Shown here one piece after another: positions 59,601-62,412 of a stretch of 64,000 nt of DNA. The notes beneath the pieces are model-generated. The model had not been told where the DNA came from and searched no databases. It was given only the letters and a program-made list of their open reading frames with translations. The stretch's first letter is position 1; each line of letters begins with the position of its first letter. A program made the position numbers and the translations under genes. The stretch is from Rhyacophila brunnea (Eukaryota > Arthropoda > Insecta > Trichoptera > Rhyacophilidae), in the NCBI GenBank assembly GCA_022495005.1, contig JAGYXB010001793.1, positions 496,001 through 560,000 of the forward strand. Reading direction: 5' to 3'.

Positions 59601-59852
59601 AATTCAAAACCCATCAAAGTATCCTATACTTATACCTAAAAATATGATAATGGATAAAACTTCTTTTGGTTTTTAATTAATTGCCAGTTATAACTTAGTT
59701 TAATCTTATATGCGTATTAATTTAATATAATATTCAATATACTTACCAATTTTAACTTGTTTCTTAGAATCTGCGTGCACTACAAAATAAACCATAAACA
59801 AAATCAATACTACTAGCATCATTGGCAAGTCTTTGAAAACACTTAACTTCAT
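8453..59852 (-). CDS. kainate-type ionotropic glutamate receptor subunit, 14 coding exons
   Basis: Ligand-gated cation channel subunit of the iGluR family, expected in the neuronal or muscle plasma membrane. I assembled 14 exons (59852-59747, 50945-50802, 48609-48346, 44266-44061, 43060-42887, 41733-41575, 34624-34214, 32417-32194, 30390-30256, 29292-29088, 19608-19380, 16733-16621, 15211-15056, 8608-8453). Every junction is GT-AG and phase-consistent, giving 2682 nt with one terminal stop, 893 residues, a usual length for the family. Order: signal peptide 1-27, amino-terminal domain to about 375, ligand-binding lobe S1 about 384-535, M1 543-562, pore loop 587-603, M3 614-637, lobe S2 about 645-790, M4 809-832, tail 833-893. 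Thr498, Arg503 and Glu720 match the conserved glutamate contacts; Cys732 and Cys789 match the S2 disulfide. The pore loop is unusual (His600-Arg601). Kainate-type is inferred from overall motif spelling; exact orthology is unknown. UTR exons were not placed. Confidence 0.93.
9670..10053. mobile_element. TA-flanked MITE, copy A
   Basis: Terminal inverted repeats of about 31 bp (TCGTCACCTCAATACTGCAA on the left, the reverse complement on the right), flanked by TA. 384 bp, no coding frame. TA target and size fit a Tc1/mariner-mobilised MITE. Copy B at 31211-31946 is inverted and interrupted. Lies in intron 13. Confidence 0.8.
10907..11048. repeat. near-perfect long hairpin
   Basis: Two arms of about 65-70 nt (TACATAACTTGAAAA... 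left; ...TTTTCAAGTTATGTA right) around a loop near 10979-10989. A copy of the TGAATTATTCGTTGAATA repeat terminus follows at 11088. It is probably the folded end of the palindromic repeat family seen at 18551-19345. Confidence 0.7.
11049..15055. other. rest of intron 13, no gene recognised
   Basis: Mostly AT-rich. Two GC-richer patches (about 11270-11870 and 12955-13260) and a short one at 12475-12560 have no splice-consistent or family-matching open frame that I can identify; the first could be an old LINE remnant but I cannot support that. Confidence 0.4.
15056..15211 (-). CDS. receptor exon 13: M4 helix
   Basis: Phase 0 to 0, 52 codons, acceptor TTTTAG, donor GTACGT. Encodes LDLSDMGGIFVVLLYGVAVA, continuing into a hydrophobic helix about 809-832, with the L-x-x-x-x-x-x-G-x-F-x-V-L pattern of M4. 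A deleted mariner ends 41 bp upstream of the acceptor, inside the intron. Confidence 0.94.
15252..15946 (+). mobile_element. mariner element with large internal deletion
   Basis: Inverted termini CGAGGGTTGTCC and GGACAACCCTCG flanked by TA (15250-15251, 15947-15948). Inside are the N-terminal helix-turn-helix words (MTFAERVYM; VSKSTIQTILRGKLRYAKVC) and, after a deletion removing most of the catalytic domain, the C-terminal words (ETDEDVEEEVRTFLATAEPE, SRNGDYVEK). Only one of the catalytic aspartates could remain. It lies 41 bp upstream of exon 13's acceptor, antisense to the receptor. Confidence 0.87.
16621..16733 (-). CDS. receptor exon 12: end of lobe S2
   Basis: Phase 1 to 0, 113 nt, acceptor TTTCAG, donor GTAAGA. 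Encodes NSPYRSAFSGAILKMRENG and then KRKWW and a Cys (789), the S-P-Y-R / A-I-L-x-x-x-E-x-G / K-x-W-W signature ending in the disulfide partner of Cys732. Found by junction phase and motif. Confidence 0.93.
18551..19345. repeat. composite inverted repeat carrying two tRNA-like segments
   Basis: Left half (18551-18780) is a minus copy with the tRNA-like core (CAGGGAATCGAACCCTGCAT, 18633-18652); right half (18845-19345) is a plus copy with AGGGTTCGATTCCCTGC (19182-19198). The shared arm TTTTTTCTATTGGTTATAAT with CTCTCAGAAA closes both sides of the left half as an inverted repeat, and a 90-100-bp segment (AAAATTATGTATGTTCAATA onward) occurs in direct orientation at 18848 and 19256. No coding. 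Related pieces: 65-512, 34030-34160, 46195-46450, 54565-54960, 56690-56850. Confidence 0.75.
19380..19608 (-). CDS. receptor exon 11: ligand-binding lobe S2
   Basis: Phase 0 to 1, acceptor TCGCAG, donor GTTAGT. Encodes the helix with FSQYRRIWEIM and then GIYAFFMETTALEYFAARDC; Glu720 is the conserved acidic residue that binds the ligand amino group and Cys732 is a disulfide partner. The intron between this exon and exon 10 (19609-29087) holds the LTR retrotransposon. Confidence 0.94.
19885..20195 (+). pseudogene. non-LTR retrotransposon C-terminal remnant (R1/Jockey-like)
   Basis: One frame reads LTGHGAVRAYLKRFKLRDDD, then a C-P-C-D-x(4)-T-x-x-x-x-x-x-H-V-I-x-E-C-P pattern, the zinc-knuckle-like tail after the RNase H domain in many arthropod LINEs. 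It is broken by a stop inside the motif and truncated on both sides. Intron 10, antisense to the receptor. Confidence 0.7.
20776..21252 (+). repeat. 5' LTR
   Basis: 477 bp, starts TGTTATGTATACGCCC and ends CCATAACA. Contains AATAAA-type polyadenylation words near its end and GTAAGT words that could act as splice donors. One T shorter than the 3' LTR in the run following ACGCCC. Confidence 0.96.
21257..21274 (+). other. primer-binding site
   Basis: TTTGGTGTCAGAAGTGGG lies a few bases after the 5' LTR. TGG followed by this sequence is complementary to a tRNA 3' end; tRNA-Leu is my best guess, and that identity is inference. Confidence 0.75.
21558..21680 (+). repeat. 39-bp tandem repeat in the retroelement leader
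   Basis: About three copies of a 39-bp unit starting AAATCTCCAAGTGTCTGTGT, the last diverged, preceded by looser CTCCAAGTCT repeats from about 21490. The unit is a multiple of three, so it looks like a 13-residue peptide repeat in one frame; this is probably incidental because gag starts downstream. Confidence 0.85.
21733..21762 (+). other. short hydrophobic leader ORF with splice donor
   Basis: A 9-codon ORF (ATG at 21733) encodes a hydrophobic peptide and ends at a consensus donor GTAAGT beginning at 21760, upstream of gag. env has no in-frame ATG of its own near its 5' end, and errantivirus env is made from a spliced RNA, so this is a candidate env leader exon. Candidate acceptor: TTTCAG at 26503-26508. 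Confidence 0.45.
21844..22824 (+). pseudogene. retroelement gag, two in-frame TGA stops
   Basis: Structural protein that packages the RNA. The frame runs from ATG 21844 to TAG 22824 but has TGA at 21901-21903 and 22246-22248. Residues between the stops are typical of errantivirus Gag (SFLISTYGDN, FIQRIEAC). A single CCHC zinc knuckle (CRYCKKSGHILEEC, C-x2-C-x4-H-x4-C) lies at about 22552-22593, followed by an Asn/Gln/Ser-rich tail. It overlaps the pol frame from 22749. Confidence 0.88.
22749..22755 (+). promoter_or_regulatory. -1 ribosomal frameshift heptamer TTTAAAC at gag-pol overlap
   Basis: In the gag frame the sequence reads T TTA AAC, a perfect X XXY YYZ slippery site. The pol frame (-1) is closed by TAA at 22746-22748 immediately before it and is open from it all the way through protease. 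Short complementary pairs downstream (22769-22773 with 22781-22785, or 22773-22777 with 22785-22789) could form a stimulatory stem. Confidence 0.75.
22749..26210 (+). CDS. retroelement pol: protease, RT, RNase H, macrodomain, integrase
   Basis: Made as a gag-pol product by -1 frameshift; residue numbers below count from GTG 22842. Protease LLLDTGA (Asp18). Reverse transcriptase with YLDD (433-436). RNase H with TTDAS (Asp582), ERELLAIV, TDHRPL, and NADALSR near 690. Residues about 735-880 form a macrodomain: SIAHCIS at 744, YHLITK (Lys799), PQLGCGLDNLNW (Asp840). Integrase has the zinc H885-H892-C922-C925 and catalytic Asp955, Asp1015, Glu1051, an exact D,D35E spacing. The ORF ends at TAG 26208-26210 because of a frame change; integrase C-terminal sequence continues out of frame. 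Confidence 0.95.
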   Translation, partial: FKLPALPESCQFQERAKHSGRIFSLEPITAYVELPYDSIIRKSLRLLLDTGADISLVKMNSLNEEELVNETEIITLKGIDNSPNPVKTLGIVNLLFPLKYKQLEHTFHMIPNDVTNVPLDGLLGHDFFLNNHAKIDYETNTLIIHNEIIPIFNNNTNPIFSLNPRSETLIELIVQNPEIKHGIIPDVQILPDVYLSRALTTVRPGNKVYATILNNSEKSVNILSNEITLEPFDEHESFLFFTNTSSKDSSRNQRVEKELRLSHLNNEEADSIISLCHEYNNIFHLDGDLLTHTNSTHHKIPVTSQVPIYTKSYRYPEVHKIEVQDQIDKMLSQNIIEHSTSPWSSPLWVVPKKDDASGKKKWRVVIDYRKLNDVTINDSYPIPNISDILDQLGHSKYFTTLDLASGFHQIPMSPEDADKTAFSTNQGHYQFSKMSFGLKNAPSCFQRLMNNVLSGLQGIKCFVYLDDIVIYADSIESHSRKLREIFQRLDQHNLKLQPDKCKFMRHEVAYLGHIISEEGVNPNPSKINSVTNFPRPKNPKDIKSFLGMVGYYRKFIPNFSKISQNLTCLLKKDVVFNWTKLQEDAFQSLKTKLTTEPILQYPDFTQPFNLTTDASNFAIGAVLSQGSLAKDLPIAYASRTLNRAESNYSTTERELLAIVWACKHFRPYLYGRKFKIFTDHRPLSWLFNVKDPGSRLVRWRLKLEEYDYEIIYKPGKLNSNADALSRIENQGVILINNPSTSTSIQSYNDFLEKQNESFNTNLIEIDESILNQKQSIAHCISNDKSMSKGLALEISTMINNYDELLDTHSQIGDVLKSIVSKNNIYHLITKQNFWEKPSYISIFQAISNLKTILINNNEPCISFPQLGCGLDNLNWEKIKKIIQYIFHNVNIDITICNNKIINPKHDEIPSILKEYHDSPLSGHSGYHRTLNRVKLKYKWTNMQKDIKTYIKQCESCQKNKISRQNLKQPIEITTTSQKPFERIALDIVGPLPLTENGNKYILTLQDDLTKYSQCYPIPNHEAVTIATQLTSKFICQFGIPEKILTDQGKDFTSNILKEVAKLFKIEQIQTSAYTPQSNGSLERSHATLADYLKHYISPSQTDWDEWLPFAMFSYNTTPHTATKFTPFELVYGNQPKLPTAIKTSEFKYTYDSF
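25035..25480 (+). other. TARG1/OARD1-like macrodomain inside pol
   Basis: A roughly 140-residue segment between RNase H and the integrase zinc finger matches the macrodomain fold of TARG1/OARD1, an enzyme that removes ADP-ribose from glutamate-linked proteins. Seen: A-H-C-I-S-x-D start with M-S-K-G-L-A (744-760), I-Y-H-L-I-T-K with K-P-S-Y, and P-x-L-G-C-G-L-D-x-L-x-W. The lysine and aspartate used by TARG1 catalysis (Lys84, Asp125 in the human enzyme) correspond to Lys799 and Asp840. The glycine-rich loop differs (S-K-G for G-A-G). Activity is inference. Confidence 0.85.
26207..26522 (+). pseudogene. displaced C-terminal part of integrase
   Basis: After the premature TAG, coding-like sequence continues in another frame to about 26280 and then back in the pol frame to TAA 26520-26522, with a K/E-rich helix region and a GPYEIIKV word typical of the GPY/F module at the end of Ty3/gypsy integrases. 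Two compensating small indels about 80 bp apart explain it. They may be real or sequencing errors in A-rich runs. Confidence 0.75.
26509..27199 (+). pseudogene. retroelement env, 5' part
   Basis: Open frame overlapping the end of pol with no ATG near its start, as expected if translation begins on a spliced leader. It encodes an extracellular region, a furin-type site RSKR (near 26846) followed by a glycine-rich hydrophobic segment, and then a long heptad-like helical region. This arrangement is that of insect errantivirus and baculovirus-F-type fusion proteins. The frame ends prematurely at 27199, and the rest of env is in another frame. Confidence 0.85.
27184..28428 (+). pseudogene. retroelement env, 3' part
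   Basis: A 414-codon frame that continues env after a one-base frame change near 27184-27199. It has many Cys residues in a conserved spacing, NxT/S sites, a predicted membrane segment (YFMYIISICIVIYLLY, about 28138-28185) and an approximately 80-residue cytoplasmic tail. The stop TAA is 64 bp before the 3' LTR. Split env means no intact glycoprotein from this copy. Confidence 0.85.
28480..28491 (+). other. polypurine tract
   Basis: The purine-rich stretch ACGAGGGAG directly precedes the 3' LTR, the expected plus-strand priming site. Confidence 0.7.
28492..28969 (+). repeat. 3' LTR
   Basis: 478 bp, near-identical to the 5' LTR (one extra T after ACGCCC). Followed by the CAGA target duplication. 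Confidence 0.96.
29088..29292 (-). CDS. receptor exon 10: M3 and start of lobe S2
   Basis: Phase 2 to 0, acceptor TTACAG, donor GTACTT. Encodes ISSRMAVSVWWFFTIIVVSF followed by YTANLAAF, the gating motif of M3, then MIKYGVLMGGST, where GGST matches the S2 ligand-contact loop. Phe629 replaces the second Ser of the usual S-S-Y-T-A-N-L-A-A-F. Confidence 0.95.
29505..29680 (+). pseudogene. RTE-type LINE 3' end remnant
   Basis: Encodes RWIDGMIKYCGSTWQ and then DREKWNQFEEAFIRQWI, the C-terminal block of RTE-clade polymerases, and ends in TGACGATGATGATG (29663-29677). Fairly well preserved but only the last 60 codons. Intron 9, antisense to the receptor. Confidence 0.8.
30256..30390 (-). CDS. receptor exon 9: M1-M2 linker and pore loop
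   Basis: Phase 2 to 2, 45 codons, acceptor TTACAG, donor GTAATC. It is too fragmented for long-ORF detection but is required by the phases of exons 8 and 10. It encodes a divergent linker, then FFNCIWMPMANLLHRGGYIM, which sits where other receptors have the W-F-x-x-G-x-L-M-Q-Q-G loop. His600 falls on the Q/R editing position and Arg601 on the next Gln; the Gly of QQG is kept (Gly602). Confidence 0.85.
30915..31075. repeat. rearranged tRNA-derived SINE
   Basis: The body segment (GTTCTTACGAGAAATTGATG, 30956-30975) lies in minus orientation, but the tRNA-like head (A-box-like TATGGCTGAGTGATAAC; B box GGGTTCGAATCCC near 31048-31060) follows in plus orientation. In other copies head and body agree. 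A poly-C run precedes it at about 30917-30929. Confidence 0.6.
31211..31946. mobile_element. TA-flanked MITE, copy B, with nested insertion
   Basis: Inverted copy of the 9670-10053 element: same 31-bp termini, TA on each side, and matching interior on both sides of an insertion at about 31402-31740. Intron 8. Confidence 0.78.
31402..31740. mobile_element. nested 339-bp insertion of unknown type
   Basis: Interrupts the MITE; bounded by the 9-bp inverted repeat ATACTTCAG / CTGAAGTAT with AGC directly outside on both sides, a possible 3-bp duplication. The minus strand has about 49 open codons (roughly 31557-31411) ending in TGA. I do not recognise the peptide, and its phase does not fit the receptor. 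Confidence 0.45.
32194..32417 (-). CDS. receptor exon 8: S1 binding residues and M1
   Basis: Phase 0 to 2, 224 nt, acceptor GATCAG, donor GTATGT. Contains GVADITINPERLKSVDF: Thr498 and Arg503 align with the two residues that hold the glutamate alpha-carboxylate. The usual Pro two residues before the Thr is Asp496 here. IPFMDAGIGLLY and the M1 helix 543-562 follow. Confidence 0.95.
32418..34213. other. intron 7
   Basis: AT-rich with scattered GCTCATTTAAA / TTCATTTAAA words repeated loosely at 33390-33750. A divergent tRNA-bearing repeat piece occupies about 34030-34160 (minus; CAGGAATCGAACCTGC at 34136-34151). No gene seen. Confidence 0.5.
34214..34624 (-). CDS. receptor exon 7: domain linker and ligand-binding lobe S1
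   Basis: Largest exon, 137 codons, phase 0 to 0, acceptor TTACAG, donor GTAACA. Encodes MTGDIRF (the L-T-G-x-I-x-F strand), VIKIGDWN, then the S1 lobe with EPYLQLK, GNDRYEGYSMDLM and WTGIMGELIGK, covering residues 352-488. Divergent tRNA-bearing repeat sequence begins about 50 bp beyond its donor. Confidence 0.95.
35871..36189 (+). pseudogene. RTE-type LINE 3' end remnant
   Basis: Same family as 7785-8098 (shares ACATGGCATGTTGTGCATGA-like and GCAATGG-CTGGCAT words) and ends with a degenerate TGATAATGATGA tail. Many stops. Intron 6, antisense to the receptor. Confidence 0.65.
36190..37504. other. intron 6 segment with a GC-rich patch
   Basis: 36400-36620 is clearly richer in GC and CpG than its surroundings but has no recognisable family motif in any frame. 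36890-37330 contains repeated TAGCATTTTT / CTGCCAGATAG words and may be an old transposon that I cannot classify. Confidence 0.4.
37505..37715 (-). repeat. tRNA-derived SINE
   Basis: Minus copy: body with TTTTTACGAGAAATTGATGT and CCACTTGCTTAACTTATTAG, then a head containing GGATTCGAACCCGGGACC, the complement of a B box, ending near the CCACAGCTA start. Same family as 61835-61975 and 62775-63020. Confidence 0.75.
37716..39379. other. intron 6 segment, nothing recognised
   Basis: AT-rich sequence with only chance open frames (for example near 38253-38474 and 38600-38833). No motif or junction pair supports an exon. Confidence 0.4.
39380..41010 (+). pseudogene. decayed hAT transposase, ZMYM1-like
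   Basis: CAGGGCCGGCGCG at 39380 resembles a hAT terminus. From about 40018, broken frames spell TRWESRIEALKPLRYNLGDI (the T-R-W-x-x-R block), then the L-x-L-E-V-N-x-A-S-K-x-L-Q-x-x-D block near 40220-40280, and finally STMSQNRLVDLSTISIEYDQ with the following L-x-x-L-I-x-F-F-A-K-K-K block of the hAT dimerisation region, to about 41003. Numerous stops. Intron 6, antisense to the receptor. Confidence 0.75.
41575..41733 (-). CDS. receptor exon 6: end of amino-terminal domain
   Basis: Acceptor TTTCAG, donor GTAAGT, phase 0 to 0, 53 codons. Encodes ALMIDAVNHL (family A-L-x-x-D-A-V helix), then SISCQTPTEWALGKSVYQYI, matching the S-x-x-C-x(4)-x-W-x-x-G block near the end of the domain. Confidence 0.92.
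42051..42522. mobile_element. MITE with TIRs AGGGCTTCGAACCG
   Basis: The inverted ends AGGGCTTCGAACCG and CGGTTCGAAGCCCT, with internal GGTTTT/CGGTT-rich subterminal repeats, bound a 472-bp non-coding element in intron 5. hAT affinity is likely, but I could not see a clean 8-bp duplication. A similar end (TTTCGAGCCCTG) occurs near 54040-54051. Confidence 0.65.
42887..43060 (-). CDS. receptor exon 5: amino-terminal domain
   Basis: Acceptor TTCCAG, donor GTAAGA, phase 0 to 0, 58 codons. Begins TYILTSLDAHTVDYGEF, the Y-x-L-T-S-L-D-x-x-x-x-D block that follows the previous exon in kainate receptors. An N-glycosylation site (NIT) follows. Confidence 0.92.
44061..44266 (-). CDS. receptor exon 4: amino-terminal domain
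   Basis: Acceptor TTGTAG, donor GTGAGA, phase 1 to 0. Encodes LRRIQKVLENLS, then a divergent loop, then THIIMDCSKETILEYLRQA, the I-I-x-D-C-S / I-L-x-L-x-A block of the family. A Helitron ends only 64 bp upstream of this exon (44331), so branch point and polypyrimidine signals must lie in a very short original stretch. Confidence 0.92.
44331..46191 (-). mobile_element. Helitron copy 2
   Basis: 1861-bp twin of copy 1. The 5' end TCTCTATATATATA starts at 46191 after an A and the 3' CTAG ends at 44331 before a T. It differs from copy 1 by scattered substitutions and small indels, including an extra A-rich insertion near 45980-46010. It is in sense orientation within intron 3 and ends 64 bp from exon 4's acceptor. 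Confidence 0.9.
44640..45362 (-). pseudogene. Helitron helicase-like N-domain fragment (copy 2)
   Basis: 240-codon frame with a zinc-like C-P-H-C-H ... C-C motif (ECPHCHALKFKHESAGMCC) followed by the helicase-like domain (PMPNEPHKFLQIYFMGGEDI). One base change relative to copy 1 makes a TAG at about 44640, where copy 1 reads on for 45 more codons. It lacks Rep and helicase. Confidence 0.8.
46192..47669. other. intron 3 segment
   Basis: 46195-46450 is a worn piece of the tRNA-bearing repeat family (AACCATTTCTTTTATTTAAC terminus; GGTAGCTTGATTTGTTAAAG core). The remainder is AT-rich without a recognisable gene; a GC-richer patch at 46760-46880 is unexplained. Confidence 0.4.
47670..48295 (+). 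pseudogene. Jockey-like LINE 3' end remnant
   Basis: Starts LERVQKIFLRCLYFKT in frame, the L-E-x-V-Q-K-x-F-L-R block of Jockey-clade polymerases, and ends with ARGARLVNALP words before a 3' UTR of about 250 bp ending in a TAAATAAATAAA tail directly against exon 3's donor side. Several stops. The same family recurs at 55395-56000 and, inverted, at 56030-56200. Confidence 0.75.
48346..48609 (-). CDS. receptor exon 3: amino-terminal domain
   Basis: Phase 1 to 1, 264 nt. Contains ACNLTSEGVMAIFGPES, the classic C-x(2)-L-x(3)-G-V-x-A-I-F-G-P block, and ends in FSILYEDNDG. The open frame runs on to a second donor (GTAACT at 48304), but only the inner donor GTGGGT at 48345 gives the correct phase and a family-like junction with exon 4 (split Gly, then LRRIQ). 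One N-glycosylation site (NLT) is visible. Confidence 0.92.
49345..49545 (-). repeat. tRNA-derived SINE, second family
   Basis: Minus copy: ATCACAAACACCCAGGCATT (body end) then GCGCCTTACGCACTGGACCC (complement of the A-box region). Matches the plus copy at 58873-58995. Intron 2. Confidence 0.65.
49842..50264. mobile_element. MITE with TIRs CAGTGTTGCCA
   Basis: Ends CAGTGTTGCCATG and TTGGCAACACTG; subterminal repeats of ATCTACTGAAATTT / AAATCTACTGATATTTT on both sides. 423 bp, non-coding. CAGTG-type termini suggest hAT; no clean target duplication was found. Intron 2. Confidence 0.68.
50802..50945 (-). CDS. receptor exon 2: first part of amino-terminal domain
   Basis: Acceptor TTTCAG, donor GTATAA, phase 1 to 1, 48 codons. 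Encodes GGIFHDNDPASQMAFRYAV and the following helix and strand, matching the first beta-alpha unit of the periplasmic-binding-like amino-terminal domain of iGluRs (a G-x-I-F-D-x-D pattern followed by an A-F-x-x-A-V helix). It lies at the near end of intron 2, about 2.2 kb from exon 3. Confidence 0.93.
51565..51910 (-). pseudogene. mariner/Tc1-like transposase fragment
   Basis: About 112 open codons with FSNEAHFW, HPQKCTVWCGLYAGGIIRSY and FFKNEVGARITSNGDHYRTM, the block around the second catalytic Asp (here Asn in SNEAHF replaces the usual Asp) of mariner-type transposases. Both ends are truncated. Intron 1, sense to the receptor. Confidence 0.75.
51960..52030 (+). repeat. SINE tail fragment
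   Basis: ACAACCTCCAATTTGTGGAG followed by GGCCCATATGATC and GGATCGGACATGATA matches the 3' tail of the SINE at 62775-63020. Confidence 0.6.
52031..53169. other. intron 1 segment, nothing recognised
   Basis: A moderately GC-rich patch at 52200-52400 has no coding motif. The rest is AT-rich filler with a TTTTATTTTATTTTA run near 52850. Confidence 0.4.
53170..53516 (+). pseudogene. LINE reverse transcriptase C-terminal remnant
   Basis: An open stretch reads SSLRWLGHVHRMNDNEPAKR, then RRRGRPKIRWLDGA and DRDRWRELLEEARTHTGLLR, the terminal block of an arthropod LINE polymerase, stopping just before a TGATGATGATGACGATGA tail. Better preserved than the other tails here. Antisense to the receptor. 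Confidence 0.82.
53600..55394. other. intron 1 segment with repeat pieces
   Basis: 53640-53780 matches 61180-61320 (TTATTGC-ATCCCAATTGGCAT and nearby words), an unclassified dispersed repeat. 53935-54051 resembles the end of the 42051 MITE. 54565-54960 is a worn tRNA-bearing repeat. No gene seen. Confidence 0.45.
55395..56000 (+). pseudogene. Jockey-like LINE 3' end remnant
   Basis: Same family as 47670-48295 (FLRYLYF-like start, then CMRGRSHDLFF and ARAVRLVNALPGYVDIFRDA) with a 3' tail of TAAATAAATAA. Frame breaks present. Confidence 0.7.
56030..56200 (-). pseudogene. inverted Jockey-like LINE fragment
   Basis: Complement of the CGTGGTCGCAG-to-GTCTACAT segment of the preceding element, lying head-to-tail inverted about 30 bp after its A-rich tail. 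Confidence 0.7.
57590..59290. mobile_element. disrupted hAT-type element related to 6292-6860
   Basis: The left part (57597-57745: GGCTGTTAAAATTCGAC, ATGGTGCTGGTTAGTTTTTC) and right part (59030-59290, ending CCCTTCGCCACTG) match the two arms of the 6292-6860 MITE. Between them lie about 1.2 kb of unrelated sequence, including GC-richer parts at 57750-57800 and 58340-58420, and a SINE. I could not identify a transposase in it. Confidence 0.6.
58873..58995 (+). repeat. tRNA-derived SINE, second family
   Basis: The head GGTGCAGTGCGTAAGGCGCT (A-box region) and GGGCTCGATTCCC (B box, near 58930-58942), then ATGTGTTTGTCTCAAAGCCT and GGGTGTTTGTGATTG. It is not a usable tRNA because the acceptor ends do not pair. 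Confidence 0.7.
59747..59852 (-). CDS. receptor exon 1: start codon and signal peptide
   Basis: Starts at ATG (59852-59850) and ends in phase 1 at donor GTAAGT. It encodes residues 1-35: a short basic start, a strongly hydrophobic core about residues 9-25, and a VVHA-like signal peptidase site near Ala27. The hydrophobic stretch and the exact phase match to exon 2 (a split Gly codon) support this start. Confidence 0.88.
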
Positions 59853-61834
59853 TATAGAAGTGATAAATATTCGGATGACATAAAAGTATTAATTTACACA
59901 AATTGTTACACAGCACGAGCACCGATTACAATTTTTGGCAAAATATAACACTGTGATTTTTAAACTATTGGCATAAAATAATACTCAAGCTATAACGTTG
60001 GCAATTATCACATAACTGGTAGCCACGACTAATTATTACATGTGGTGTAAAAATGCCAAAACGAGAATAACAAACACCATACAGTTTACTAATGACCATA
60101 TTATGCGTTGTTTAATGAATGTTTTAATTTAGCACTTAAATAATTTGACCTCTTTTATCGGATGTTATGTCATCATGTGAGATATACAATATGTATACTT
60201 CTGTTTAAATTTACGTAGAATTTGTTATTTGAATAATATTATCATTATTTTAAAAGTATGATAATAAATGTATTATTACGAATTTACCATATTATCTCAA
60301 GATTATCAAGTCAAAATGGTTTAAGACAATTAATTTAAACATTCATGAGTCAACTCTATACTAATAATAACATTTAAGTGTCTATCTCTCGATCCGTTTA
60401 TTCGGTTATAACTTATAAACTTACTTACTTCACCATTACACACACCAGTGTAAGCGTGTAAGACAAGCACAAGGTCGCACCACTTCCCTCAGTCTATCTC
60501 CAAGTCATGCGCTTCCCGGTATGTGAGACCTGCAGCGCGTAGATTGGTTTTGTAGCAACGCTACATAGTAAGGGAGGATCGGCCATATCGGCGAACCTGC
60601 GACACACATGTCAGCCAGCGCTCAAAATGGACAGAGGCGCACCGGAACGCAGCACCGGTTCATGAAATCGCCAAAAGTATCGCTCCGTCTCTTGGAAAAT
60701 TTAATAACCACTTTCCCTATAATTACGTATTTAAATTTAATATGAAACTTGTCGGACTCGTGGTAAAAAATAAATAAATTATGAAGTGTCGTAAACACCG
60801 TTTTTCGCCTACTGCGCTGACATCTTTTGCATGCCACAAGTTTAAATACTGTTGTTCCATAATAATATTATTATGATCGTCTGAGCGAGGTATGTATATA
60901 ACAAAAACAGCTTAACCACATATTTGTACATAATATACATAAAATCAAGTAAATCAATTATTATTTTAATGTTTTTATTTTATTATTAAATTATAAGATG
61001 TTCACATGACATTTAAAAACAAAGAAATAGTATTAAAACAGTGTAAAGAAGAAATAAATATAATATGCAGTATCACAAAAAACGGTATGAAAAGTAAATT
61101 AAAAGGTACAAAAATTATAAATTATAAAGCATGGAAGCACACTGAATAAGCTAAGTGGACCCTATTTAAAGAATTCATAAAACAACGCCCACCTATAAAT
61201 ACTCATCCTCACGCAGATGGAATATAATATTAACATCCGAAGCGATTTGGTTAAACAGAGTTATTGCCCTCCCAATTGGCATCACAAATGGCAGGTTAGT
61301 TATGTACCTTAGGAAAACAAACAACTGCAGTCAATAACACCAAGAATGGCAGAGTTATTTACACTACGTACAAGTCGAAAAAATACGAGGCCAAATACTG
61401 ATATCTTCTAGCATTTAAACTACAGTTTGTAAGAGAAAGCTAGTTGGATAAAGCCACAGATACTATCCATATAACCTCAAATAAAGGAGTCTCAAAAATT
61501 TCTTTAGAACTCGCTACACCATACGGTCGTATTTCAACTGATACGGGGCCCAAACAATCGACCCTCTCTCAAGCCGGCTTCTAAGGAATTGTAATGGATT
61601 GTTAATACAGTAACATCCGAAAAGACCCGGAGAGTACGTAATACGAAGAAGATAAGATGAAGGTTTTAGAAAATTACCCTTCCCAAATCGCCTATTTCTT
61701 TTTTAGTTTCTCTTAACATAATGTTAATAAATGGTTTTATATAAAACCTGATAGTTTTTGGGTGATTTAAGAAGTTTAGAACCAGTCACAAGATGCAATA
61801 AATTATTGGTTGGAGACATGATAATATTCGTTTC
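59853..61834. other. 5' flank of receptor gene
   Basis: The first 570 bp upstream of the start codon are AT-rich. A GC/CpG-richer patch at about 60430-60690 is the likeliest place for the promoter or a non-coding first exon, but I see no decisive core element. 61180-61320 is a dispersed repeat shared with 53640-53780. Nothing else is recognised. Confidence 0.35.
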
Positions 61835-61975
61835 TTTCCTTTCTTTCGACCATGTCCGATCCTAATAGGATCATATTATGGGCCTCCACAGAGTAGAGGT
61901 TTGTATTAACAGATTTTGTTTTTTACGAGAAATGGAGGTCAGCCACTTGCTCAACCTATTAGGCCATTAGATATT
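61835..61975 (-). repeat. tRNA-derived SINE body, head missing
   Basis: CGACCATGTCCGATCCTAAT, GGCCTCCACAGAGTAGAGGT and TTTTTACGAGAAATGGAGGT are the complement of the body and tail of the 62775-63020 copy. Confidence 0.75.
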
Positions 61976-62412
61976 ATTATGATGTGATTACTTGTACTCA
62001 CTAGATCTTCAGCCCTCTTTTATCAATAATTGAGCTAATTGGGCTAACAAGACCACAGACGCTTTGTTTAATATTTTTTCTGAGACGGGCGAGTCTAGCT
62101 GAATTTCTGTATTTATGATGTTGTTAACTTGTGTGTGTACCTACAGTACTTTTAATGAACTTATTAGAAAAGCATCACTTTCATATACTGAAAGGTTTCA
62201 TATCTGCTCTCGGTTGTACTCGCATGAACCAGACATGAACACGTCAAAGAACAAGAACAAGAACAACAACAACCATGTGTTTTGTTTACTCACATTAGTT
62301 TATTGTCGGAACCTTCGTTGATCATAGCAAAGCGATGTAGTTTGATCACGTTCCCATTGTTTGTCCCTCGCATACTATAACACTCTGACGAGAGGTTTTC
62401 TCATCCGTAAGA

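Noticed and set aside
62245..62275. AACAAG/AACAAC simple repeat as a CRISPR or regulatory repeat
   Set aside because: Short microsatellite without spacers or context.
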